Positions 32,401-44,400 of a DNA stretch of 64,000 nt are shown here, one piece after another. The position numbers and the translations under genes were made by a program. This stretch comes from Eublepharis macularius (taxonomy: Eukaryota > Chordata > Lepidosauria > Squamata > Eublepharidae). The stretch spans positions 68,276,001 to 68,340,000 of the forward strand of contig NC_072795.1 of assembly GCF_028583425.1 (NCBI RefSeq), written 5' to 3'. A model generated the notes under the pieces. The model searched no databases, was not told the DNA's origin, and saw only the letters and a program-made list of their open reading frames with translations. Numbering within the stretch: position 1 is the stretch's first letter; each line of letters begins with the position of its first letter.

Positions 32401-35400
32401 TTTTCTTCAGCCTGGTACTCAGCTTGGCCATCTCTCCAGTGGTCGGATTGGCACAGTAGTGGTGGATTCAAGAGTGAAGAGTTTCCACAAAAATACTGGT
32501 GCTGTCTTCACATTGGATGATGGTACCCTGGCTTTTGCCCATGTAAGTTGCCTGAAACTGATTCTACCAGGTTTTAGTAGTGACATCCAAGTTTTGGAAA
32601 TCCCTTCCTTAGTGAAGCTCACCTGGTGACCAGTTTACAAGCTTTTAGGTACCAGGAAAAGACTTCTATCCTCCAAGACTTTTAGGTACCAGGAAAAGAC
32701 TTCTAGATCCCCCACCCCTGGTGGAGTTTTATTAATTGTTTTATAAGATTATTCTGCTTTTATCCCATGATTTTTCAGCAGGCTTTTCATTGTTTTATTG
32801 TATTTTTCTCCATGTTTCCTGGTGTTTTTATTCTTATTATTCATGTTGTAAGCTGCCTTGCAGATATTTACATGGCTAGGCAGGTTATATATATATTTTT
32901 AAATATAATTGTGTTAATGGGAAGACTCCCTCAGCTATCATCTTGTTATTTGGAGAGTAATGAACGAGTGTCATCCATCATTGAGTCAGTATAAATAGCG
33001 GCTGTTTGTTCTTTGTCAAAGAAGTTGTTATGCTGGCGGACTGAGGATCCAGAACAGCACTGTGCCTGAAGCTAGTTAAGAGTTCTTTTAGTTTCCTTTG
33101 CAGTATGGTCCTACTGAGGTTATAGAGCAACAATGAAAGTGGGCACTTTAGAGTATGTTGCCACATTATAATGCATGCTAGAGGAGAAGAAACTAGTCAC
33201 CAACCAGACTTTGGGGGCTTACTTTTTCTGCAGAGCTGAGCCAAACATTCACGAGTTTTGATTTTCTTATCAAAATCTGCATATTTGATGAGGGAGAATC
33301 TTTTGCTGAACATCTAAGCAATCAGCTCTAAAATCCTGCATTTCTCTTGCTTCCCATTCAAGTCATGGACACTAATTACAGCTTAGGCAGAGCAGTGTAA
33401 TTGTTCCTAGAAAAGCTCTAGATCCATGGAAAGAAGTGGGCTGTGTATCTCTTGAACATTGACAAAGCTCTATGGAGCTCCTTGCCTGGAAGAATACTTT
33501 TATATACACCATCTAAAGCTCTTGCCATGCCCTGTCCAACGCCTGTGTGATTGGCAAGGATCCAGTCCTAACTCCTGTTATATTGGCTGGGGACAGTGAA
33601 AGTTTGCAGACAGTGTGTAAGTTAACTTTGCCTGTGCTTTAGCTAACTGTAGTTGGGGAGCTTTCCTGGGCTAGGCAAAGAAGCTCAGGATTTACAGATC
33701 TCTCTTGCATTCAGAAATCAGGCTTTTGTAAAGTTCTGCCTTAGTTTACTGTCCAGAGCTTGGATACAAAATAGACAGCATTTTGAGGGACAGTTGAAGG
33801 CTTGCAAAACGTAAGTACTGTTGGATAATAAAGTGAAAATGAAACTAAAAATACTTTATTTTTATATCTAACATAATATAGAGGGATTATGTTAATATTT
33901 CTATATTACACGGAATGTAATCCTAATAACTTATTCTTTGTTTTTAGCTAAAACATCTTTCAGATACTCCCAAATCTTTCAAGCCTGAATCCTTTAAGCC
34001 TGGAAGCAAGCATAAGTGCCGAATTATTGACTATAGCCCTATTGACGATCTGTTACTGTTATCTCTCAAAAAGTAAGTTTCCTGTCTCATCCAAGTGCAA
34101 TTTGTGTAAATTGGGGTATTAAGTGTCTTTATACACTCATGTTCTGAATATATAATCTCATTTCACTACAGTGATCGTTGATATGAATTGGAAAATTATT
34201 TACTGGAATTTATGGTTAATTTTCCCAATGCAAAGATTATATTATTAGGTGATTTTAATGCTAGAATTGGTAACTACATTATACGTAAAGGTGATGATGA
34301 TAGCAGTATGGAAATTTACAATTTGACTAGGAAATCAAAAGATGCACTGATTAATAAATCTGGGAAGTTGTTTTGTCAGTTGATTAGGAATTTAGACTTA
34401 GTATTACTTAATGGTAATGTTGATGGCGATAAATTTGGTGAATTTACTTATTTTACTAGTAAAGGAGCAAGTGTTATTGATTATGTTTTAATAACTCCAA
34501 ATTTTATAGTGCATATTCAAGATTTTACGGTGGACTCTTGCCTCGAAAGTGACCATCAGCCGCTTATGGTTCAGCTAACCTATTTTGATACAAGTTTAAA
34601 CGATGAATCAGATACAACTTTAATTCTACCCCCAATTGAAATCACAGTTGATAGGCGATTGAAATGGTCCCCTATTCTTCAATATAACATACAACAAGCA
34701 TTAATCAATGATTCATCTCTGGAGTGTAGGAATAAAAAAAAAATCTCATTTCTTCACATTCCTTAGGAAGGGTCTTTAGTTCAGTGGTAGTGTGCATGGT
34801 TGCATGCAGAAATCCCAAGGTTCATTATCTCCTAGGTTTAACAGATCTTAGGTAGCATGTGTTGGGAAACACCCCTCTCTGCCTGCGGTCATGGAGAGTC
34901 ATTGCCAGGATTACAGAATACCGAGCTTGGTGGACCAGTGGTTGCTCTTGGTGAATGGCAGCTCCATATATCCTACTAAAAGAATTGAGGCTGAAAGGAC
35001 ATAGTTTGCCTAAGGCCACTTGATAAATTTGTGGCCAAGGTGAGATTTGAATGGGTGACCACTCTGGTCACAGCTTAGCCACTCTACTACACCAGCATTC
35101 ATGCAGCTACAAAGGATATTGTTGGCGTTAATTTAAAAGCTTCATAAAATGCTTAATAAAGAAAGAATGTTAGCAGTCTAGGTAGGCAAAGAGCTAAGGC
35201 TACAATCCTACAACTACTTACCTAAGAGTAAGCCCCATTGAAAATAACATTTGTTTGAAGTATATGTATCTAAGATTGGTTTCTGTGTATTTTTTTATAT
35301 TGCACTTTTCTCCCCAATGAAGACCCAAAGCAGCTTACAACATTGATCTTGCCTCCTTGATTTTATTCTTATATAGCAATGTTGTGAGGCAGATTAGAAA

Positions 35401-38400
35401 GAGAGCGAAAGAGATAACTAGCCAAGTTCACCAGAGAGCTTTCACAGCACAGTGGCGATTCAGTACTTTGGGAAAAATGCATGATTCTAGCCCTCACATT
35501 AACCTTGTGTTGTTTGTTATTGTAGTCATATAATTAGCTTACAGCAGCTTTGTATGGCATTCTTCTTGATCAAATCCCACCAGTGCCATGAGCTCAGCAG
35601 ATGGCCTTGGATAAGCCATTCTTCTCAGTCCCAGCTCCCCAGCTGTATTGTGGGGATAATAACAACATTGACATGCATCTGACGAAGAGAACTGTGATTC
35701 TCGAAAGCTTATGCTACAATAAAGTTGGTTAGTCTTAAAGGTGCTACTGGACTCTTTTTGATTTTGCTACTACAGACTAACACGGCTAACTCCTCTGGAT
35801 CTATGAACATTGACTTTGTTCGCCACTTTGAGTGGTGCACTAATCTGCCTAGAAGAGTGCAGTTATTGCACTGTGCAGTTGCAGTTATTATAGCATTTTT
35901 TGAAAAGTTAAGAAATATTTATATCAAAACCATGAAATGAAAGTTATACAAAGTGTAAACATATCATGTTCTAGGAGATTTGTTTCAGCTTGCAAAATAA
36001 ACTGACAGCCTTGCACATGGGTCCTCAGAGTTTTTGAGCCTGCAGACACGTTGGTAATTCTGACAGAGGGTGGTGGGTGCAGCTGCTACCAATACTATGT
36101 TTTTAAAAATCTGCACAGCCAATTAAATCTTCAGTGGCTCATCAGAAGTCCTGCTGTTGTGCATGTATGTAGTGCAAAGCCCTGATAGAAAAAGTGCAAG
36201 AAGTGCCAACTATCGAGGACTGGATATATAAATTGCTGTACATGGCGGAAATGGACAAAATGACAAGGAAACTGAGAGACCTTGATCCAGGACAGTTCAA
36301 CACGGATTGGGAGAAGCTGAAACAATATGTAGTGAAGAAATGGGAGGTGGGAGGAGAACTGTGGCAGTTTGAAAATTACTGAAATACAATAAAAGTAGAG
36401 GGAGGTGACTTTACCGGGGGATGGAGAGGTAAATGAGAATTTCTAAGCAACTATTTTATTAGACTATTATATATAGCATTAAGTATTATAGGTGTTATTA
36501 CAAGAATTATAATGATAGAAATTAACCAATTATAAGGATAGAAACTAATTAATTTCATTTCTGGCAGTAATTGTATAATGGAGATAATTTTATAATTGCA
36601 ATGAAGGAATTTAAGTAAGGTGGGAAAATATATATTAATGTATAGATTATGTGCTAAATTGATTGAATTGGTTTGGAGATATATATGGGTCAAATTGGTT
36701 GACTATTTTTGGTGGATAGTTGCATAATGAAAGAATAATACAATCATATAATTAAAACAGTATGAAGATGAGATATGTAGAAAAAGAAATATATAGAGTA
36801 TAAGTTAAATTGGTTGACTTATATTGAATGTACTGTTTATAGAAGTATCTAAAAATATGCTGAATGAGGGATAAATTGTTTGCCCCATATTGAAGATGAG
36901 ATTATAAGATAGAGTATAGAGTACCAAAATTAGCTAAATGATTATTATCAAAAGAAAATATGCCAAGAATGTATTATTTACTTATGTGTTATTTAGTTGT
37001 TAAAGTAAGTAGGAAGACAGAAGGAGCACTGTGTTATATAGATAAGCTTAGAAGAAAGTGAAAGATTATGTTTGACAGATAGAATAAATTTAAAATGAGT
37101 AAGGGAAAAGGGATAAGGGGTTGGAAAACTGTTGGAAGTCAACAAAAGGGGGGGAAAGGGAGGGGGTTAGAATTGGAAAAATTAAAGGAAACTGATTGTA
37201 ATGTACAATTTAATGATATCTAATCCAATAAAATTATTTAAAAAAAAAACCACAAAGCCCTGATAGAAAAGAAAATGAGACTTGTGGAAACGTTGTTTCT
37301 TGGGAGAGCAAGACCACAAAAGAAGGCTTTTCCACACAAATATTTGATAGAGACATAGTAGCTGATAGCTGTATTCCAGGCTTTTCATAGCAAACATGCA
37401 TATGTGCAGAATTGTATCAGTAAAACATGTCAATGTTGTGTTCTGGTTAAAAACTGTTCTTCGAGGTTTCCTTTTTAACAATAGTGACAATGGAGCCTTG
37501 CATAGTTTAAAATATTAGGTGCGTGAGAAAGCTGAAAGAAAGAATGGGCTAAGAGTTGCCTAATAAATGGTACACTTAATCAAATCCTTACATTGGATTA
37601 CTGAGAGGTAAGTCATCTGAACTCAGCTTACATCCAAGTAAGCATTTTTAAGATTGCAACCTAAAGTGTGCTATAAAAATGACAGATAATTGGTGGTTGA
37701 AAGTGCCATCAGTCTTTGCTAGCCTAAGGCAACTCCTGCTGGTGTTTTCAAGGCAGAAGATTTAACAGCGATGGTTTGCCATTGCCTACCTCTATGCAGT
37801 GACTCTGGTCTTCCATCAGTTACTAACCAAAGCCAATCTTGCTTAATTTCCAAGATTTGACAAGCTCAGGCTAGCCTTGACTGTCCTGGTCAGGGTAATT
37901 GTGCAGGAACATCTATTGTGCCATAAAGGAAAAGCGATTCCTGTGATAGCTGCCGTGTTAAGTTACCTTGTGCTTCTCTTCCAGCTAGCATAAATCAATC
38001 TCTTTCTGTTTCCTTGAATGTTTCCTTTCTTGTTTTTTAGGCGCATTATTGATATTCCGTTCCTGAGATACCATGATATTCATCCTGGACAGGTGGTGGA
38101 GGTAGGTTTGAGAAGAATGCTCTCCCCCCAGTTCATCCCAACTTGGACCTTCTGGTGTCTTCTGCTACTATGATTGTTCAGACTGCAGTTCAGTCTGCAG
38201 TTTCAGTTATTCAGTGATTGTGCTGAGCAGTCAATGATTTGTCCGATTATTTTAACAAGCCTTTTGAAACCTTATGCATTTGTGTATGAGATTAGTCTTT
38301 GAGACAAATCCTGCTCTGGAAATGCTGTACAAGCATGCTATTAATTTCAGTACAGCTTACTATGGCAGTAGCAGCTGCTGCATAGGGACTTGTATAGTTT

Positions 38401-41400
38401 CTGCTTGATAAACATGATTTATATCTTTGTTAAAGCCTATCTGTTACTTCAAAGACCAGCGTTGTATCAACTCACTTTTTCAGTGTATTGTCAAAGGCTT
38501 TCACGGCCGGAGAACGATGGTTGTTGTGGATTTTCCAGGCTGTATAGCCGAGGTCTTGGCATTGTAGTTCCTGACGTTTTGCCAGCAGCTGTGGCTGGCG
38601 TCTTCAGAGGTGTAGCACCAAAAGACAGAGATCTCTCAGTGTCACGAGACAGAGATCTCTCAGTGACCCTGAGAGATCTCTGTCTTTTGGTGCTACACCT
38701 CAGAAGACGCCAGCCACAGCTGCTGGCGAAACGTCAGGAACTACAATGCCAAGACAACGGCTATACAGCCCGGAAAATCCACAACAACCATCACTTTTTC
38801 AAGACCACCACATTGTTGTTTTTTAAAACCTCTTTCTTTATTTCTGGTTTTAGGGCTCTGTATTTTCTCTGAAGAACATTGGCATGCAAGTAAAAGTGAC
38901 TGCTCACATCAAGGGCCTGGTACCTCACCTGCATCTAGCTGATGTGGTTCTGAAACAGCCAGAAAAGAAATACAGTATAGGGAGCACTGTCAAATCCCGG
39001 GTAAGAGCTTTTCTGTATATGTACCCAATTGAATCTTGGTCTGTTCTAAGATCTTTTCCAGCAAGAATTGTTCAGGATGCTGTGCAGTACAAGAATGTGC
39101 CTTAATTTATTTACTTATTTACTTCATTTATACCTTGCCTTTCTCCCCAGTGGGGACATAAAGCAGTTTACCTTGTTCTCCTTTCCTCCATTTTATCCTC
39201 TCAACAGCCCTATGAAATTGGTTAGGCTGGGAGAAAGTGACTGGCCCAAGGTCACCCAACAAGTTCCCATGGCAAAGTAGGGATTCAAGCCTGTGTCTCC
39301 CAGATGGTGGTTGAGTAATCTGATCAGTGTATGACACAGGCTGTGAGAGTTAGTGGCTAAAGCATTGGGCTGAATGTGGAAAACTCTGGTACAAGTTGCA
39401 TTTCAACCCCGATGTCACATTCTGCAAATCACTGTGTCTGCTTAATCTATTCACAGAATGAGATAAAAATGAGAGTATTTTATATACGCTGCCCTGAGCC
39501 CCTTGGAGGGGGGGTTAATGCAAATGCTGTAACTCCTGTTTAAAACAGCTCCTGGGTCCTTCTTAGCTGTTGAATAATTAAGTGGACACCATGTTGTAGT
39601 TCAAATGCTATGAAACACTAGTGTGTTTATGTTGGGGATGTAGTAGTTAGAGTATCAGACTGAGATGTGGGATACCCAGGTTTAAATTCCCTCTCTGTTA
39701 TAAAGATCACTGGATGACCTTGGGCCAGTCATATACTCTCAGCATCACGTACCTCACAAGATTGGGAAGATAAAGTGGAGGAGGGGAGAAGAACTTAGGG
39801 CACCATCAGCTCCTTGGAGGAAAGGCAGGATAAAAATGTACTAAATGAATACAAAATTATAAGGAGTTCAATAACAATGCTGCGTCTCACCTCAACTAGC
39901 TTTTATTTCAAGCTGTGTTTAGACTAATACCATTCTTTGCACAAGTAGAAGATTTGTTCTCTTCCTGGTTAGAAATCTGGAGGTTTTTTTTACTTGACAT
40001 ACATTAGTCTGACTTCTTTCTTTTTCAGGTGCTTGCTTGCAATCCTGACACAAAGACGCTTATTCTGACACTTAAGAAAACTCTTGTCAATTCAAAACTC
40101 CCCATTCTTGCTAGCTATAAAGATGCAAAGCCAGGTCTAGTTACTCATGGATTTGTTGTTTGTGCTAGAGAGTTTGGCTGTATTGTGAAGTTCTACAATG
40201 ATATAAAAGGCTTGGTCCCCAAAAATGAACTTGGTGTGGGACCCATTACCATTCCTCAGGAAGCTTTCTATGAAGGCCAGGTAAGTATTGGCTAAATGTC
40301 ATCTCAAGATTCCCAATGACTATAATTAAGAACTATGTGATTTTACATGTCATAATTAATGTGTATGCAATATGTTAGAGAATATTGATTTCATTTTTTT
40401 TTGTAGAATTTGGTTGTAGAATTCACTGGCCCTTTAGTATGGCTAGATAGGAATATGGTAGGTGTTTTGTTTGTATGTACGTGTGGTTTAAAACATTAAT
40501 TTGCATTAAACTTTTCAACGTTGAATGGGAAGATACAACACAGGGAACATATGCAGAATAAAACTATCAGAAATCTGAATATAGAGAACAAAAAACAGAA
40601 TAAATCGCATAAAGTTAGAATTCCTAAATTATATCCCTGTACAGTGAAAAGAAGTGGGGTGAAAGGTATGGGCTGCATGCAAAGGAAATAAAGGTCATGT
40701 GTGAAAGAGATAAGGTAAGTCAAAGCATAGCAGCTCTGCATGTTTTATCCTACATCCAGAATGTGAGGTTGAACCTGCCTTTAAGTCTGAATGTAAATAT
40801 ATTTGCAGTATTAAGGTTGTTTTTGTTTCTCCTTTTTTGCCAACCAGGTGGTTAAAGTGATTGTCTTAAAATGTGAGCCTGAGCAAGAGAAACTGCTGCT
40901 GTCATTCAAGTTGACTGATAATGCTCTTGCTGAGGACTCTACAGCAGAACAAGTTTCAAAGAAGCAAGAAATGACATATGAAACTGGACAGGTATTTATT
41001 TTAAAAGGTTTCCCTTCCCTCTTCTGAGGGGTATGGACTTCTGAATAGCTTTTGGTAGGAAGCAGAGACTAAAAAAACAGCTTAGGTGCACTTTCTTAAT
41101 AACTGGGATGTTTGTCATTTGATTGTCTAGAATTCTGCATTGCATTATGTTTTCCTGAAGTGTGCTGTGTTTCCTTGTATGAGTTGCCAAGCATTTCTCA
41201 CTCAACGAGCATCTCTTGTGTTCCAGTGAATGTTTTGTTTGTCAGGTGTGGATTTACACACCTTAGGACCACCTTACGATGCCATTTGATCCTACATACT
41301 GTTACTTTACTATGAACAGAAGAGTTACTTTCAGTATAAAGGTGTTTCTCTCAGTTAGCAATTTCTCTTAGGGTCTAGAATTTAGCTTCTTTCCCCCCCT

Positions 41401-44400
41401 CCCCGATAATTCCACTTTTTATTGTAAGCTAACTGCATTTGAAAGAACATGGCAGAGTGACGTTCTTCGAAATGTGTTTAAAACCATTTCTCTCATTTGT
41501 CTATTGCTCAGATTGCTGATGTGAAAATTCTAGAGAAGAAAGAAAATGGCTTAGAAGTTAAAATCTTGCCAAATGATGTTTCTGCCTATCTTCCCATAAT
41601 GCACCTCTCTGATCACGTGACCAGTTGTAAACTCTGGTGGCATTGGCTCAAAGGTGGCGAAATCCTACGCAGTGTTATATGCCTTCAGGAAAAGGAAGGC
41701 CATATTGTATCCTTTTTAACTCCATCAAGCCTTTAATTCAATCATTTTTTGGATTTTGCTCCTGAAATTTGCACTTATTTATTTATATATTTTTATACTG
41801 CCTCTTCAGAGTCCTGCTTTTTCCTGTCTTCTTCCTTGCCATTGACCTTATTCTTGTCATGTCTTGCAAGAGTCTGTGGACATTACATGTGCTGTTAAGA
41901 TGAGTTATGTGTAACTTTCATTTAGGGTCACATTATGACTAGATTGTGAGGTATCAGGCTTTAAAAAGAGAGCTAGCTTGGTGTAGTGGTTAAGAGCGCA
42001 GGACTCTAATCTGGAGAGCCGGGTTTGATTCCTCACTCCTCCACTTGAAGCCAGTTAGGTGACCTTGGGTCAGTCACAGCTTCCAGCTCTCTCAGCCCCA
42101 CCCACCTCACAGGATTTTTTGTGGGGATAATGATAACATACTTCGTAAACCACTCTGAGTGGGTGTTAAGTTATCCTGAAGGGCGGTATATAAATCGAAT
42201 GTTGTTGTTGTTGTTAAAACCCTATTCTGGTTTCTTGTTTTGTACTATGCTCCAGGCACTCCAAATCTTAATTTTTTCATCAGTAATTAGCACTTGTATG
42301 TTTTGAGGAACTGAAATTAGGTGCAGAAAATGCGGAGGCCTTTCTAACTCCAGCAGTTTCAAAGAGAGAAATATTTTGGCAGAATTGGCAGGGGGATGAT
42401 AGAAATGAATGATGTCCTTGGTCACTTTGGCTATCAAAGTTTTAACAGTATCTGGATCTTGTGGGTCTAACTTAGAAGGGGTTGGATGAAGACTTTAATT
42501 TGTGTGTTTTCTTGACATGGCACAGTATTTTATGGCACAATATGGTCTAAGTGGCCTTTCACTATCAAATTTGTTTACTTACATGCCCATCTTGATAAGC
42601 TTTGAAGAGATGTCTAACTTTGGGGATCACCAAGTACAAGAAGCTTTCAGAACTGTTGTCTTCCTCATTCTTTTCCTTGACACGTTGTTTAGACCATGAG
42701 CAGGAAGCCAGCAATAATCTCAGCTATAGAGGGGGAACATGTGGTGAAGAACTTCTCTGACATTCAGCCTGGATTGCTGCTGAAGGGCTATGTGAGAAAC
42801 ATTATGCCATATGGCGTGTTTGTGGAGTTCCCATATGGTTTGATGGGTCTAGCACCCAAATCGGTAAGTAAGGTGATGCAGTCCCTTCTAAAACTGGGTT
42901 TGTTTGCAAATTTTGATGTAGGTCTGAGTTGAACTAATCACCATTGTAGTGGTGCTGTACTGTCATCTGGGAGCTGATAACTCTTGTTAGAAGACGCTTT
43001 GCGGTGAGGATTGAGAGTGAGGAACTGAGCACAAGTTTGTACATAGAATTTTTTTTATGAAAATGCACCTTGGGAAGTGACAGATGTTTGTTGTAACAAA
43101 GCTTCCAAACTTTTGTACTCAAAGCCTCCTCAGATTATGGTTTAAAATGGTAGCAATATGTTATACCCAGAAAAGTTGAATTTTGCAGTTTTTGAACATT
43201 TCTAAGACTCCAATGAAGAACAGAAAGAGAAGCCTGTTGGATCAAACCAGTGCTCCATCTGGTCTAGCATCCTGTTTCACACAGTGGCCAGCCAGTTGTC
43301 CTGGAGGGCCTTCAAACACAGCTCAGAGGACAGGGACTCCCTAGGATTGATATTAACAAGTTTACTGCCTCTGAATGTAGAGATTGTGTTTACTGCCCAT
43401 GGCTGGTAACCATTGATGGACCGTTGATGGGATATTTTATCTATGGCTGGCTGGAAATAAAGTTGTAGGAGGAGAGAAAACATATGAAGCAATGGCTAGT
43501 AGAACTCTCTCAGACTCTTCTTGGGATAACAGCTGGGATACAGTACACTTTTCCTGGGGATCTTGAGGCTGATGTCAGTGCTGTTGGCCAGAACTCAAAA
43601 GGGCTCTCAAAGGAATAGCTTGTTGCTCCTTCTCCTTCCCTACAGGCAATGAGTGATAAATTTGTGACGGATACCAAGGATCACTTTGTGATTGGTCAGA
43701 CTGTGGTTGCCAAGGTAACGAGCATTGATGAGGAGAAGCAACGCTTCCTGCTCTCTTTGAAATTGTCTGACTGCTCCTCTGAAGATTCTGTTTCTGAGAG
43801 CTTCTCCTTGCTATCCCAGTACTTTAAGGAACTTCAAGAGATTAAGAACATTATGAGCAAAAGAGGTAAAAAGGCTTGGCTGGGGTGAAGAGTAGCTAAG
43901 AAATGACATGGAAACTTCACATTTGAGAAATCTAGTTTTAAGACACAAGTAGTGAGATTTTTAGAATTGTTTAAGAAAGCAAGAGGTCTAGTTATGGATT
44001 CTGACTTGGTTAAACTAGTCCTTTAGTATGACTTTTTGGTCTTAGTAATTACTCAGTGGGTTTCACCAGTTGTGAAGATAAAGCTCTCTGACTGGCAGTT
44101 TATTCCTCTGTGACTGACTCACCTGTTATGAATTTAGACATATCAAACAAAGAGATCTTATTACCTCCTGCCCTATCCCCTCTAAAAAGAATCATCAGAT
44201 AAACATTGAAAATCATGAATTTGCTGGAGGTGTAAAAGCAAATGCCTAAACTATGGACCCCGGTAATGCTAAGGATACTTAATTCTTTAATACACCCTAC
44301 TCAGACTTTCTGTACTTGATGATGAAAATTGTAACTGCAAATGAGCGATAAATTTGTCTTACTATATCTTCAGATGATTCTAGTGTAGCCCAGAAACTCT

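Noticed and set aside
37815-37890. Possible 5S rRNA gene on the minus strand
   Set aside because: Only the middle of 5S is present, with many changes, fused to SINE body sequence. It is a retroposon, not a gene.
41970-42045. tRNA-gene-like sequence (GGTGTAGTGGTTAAGA ... GGGTTTGATTCC)
   Set aside because: It continues into a SINE body and (GTT)n tail and shares sequence with other copies in the window, so it is a SINE head.
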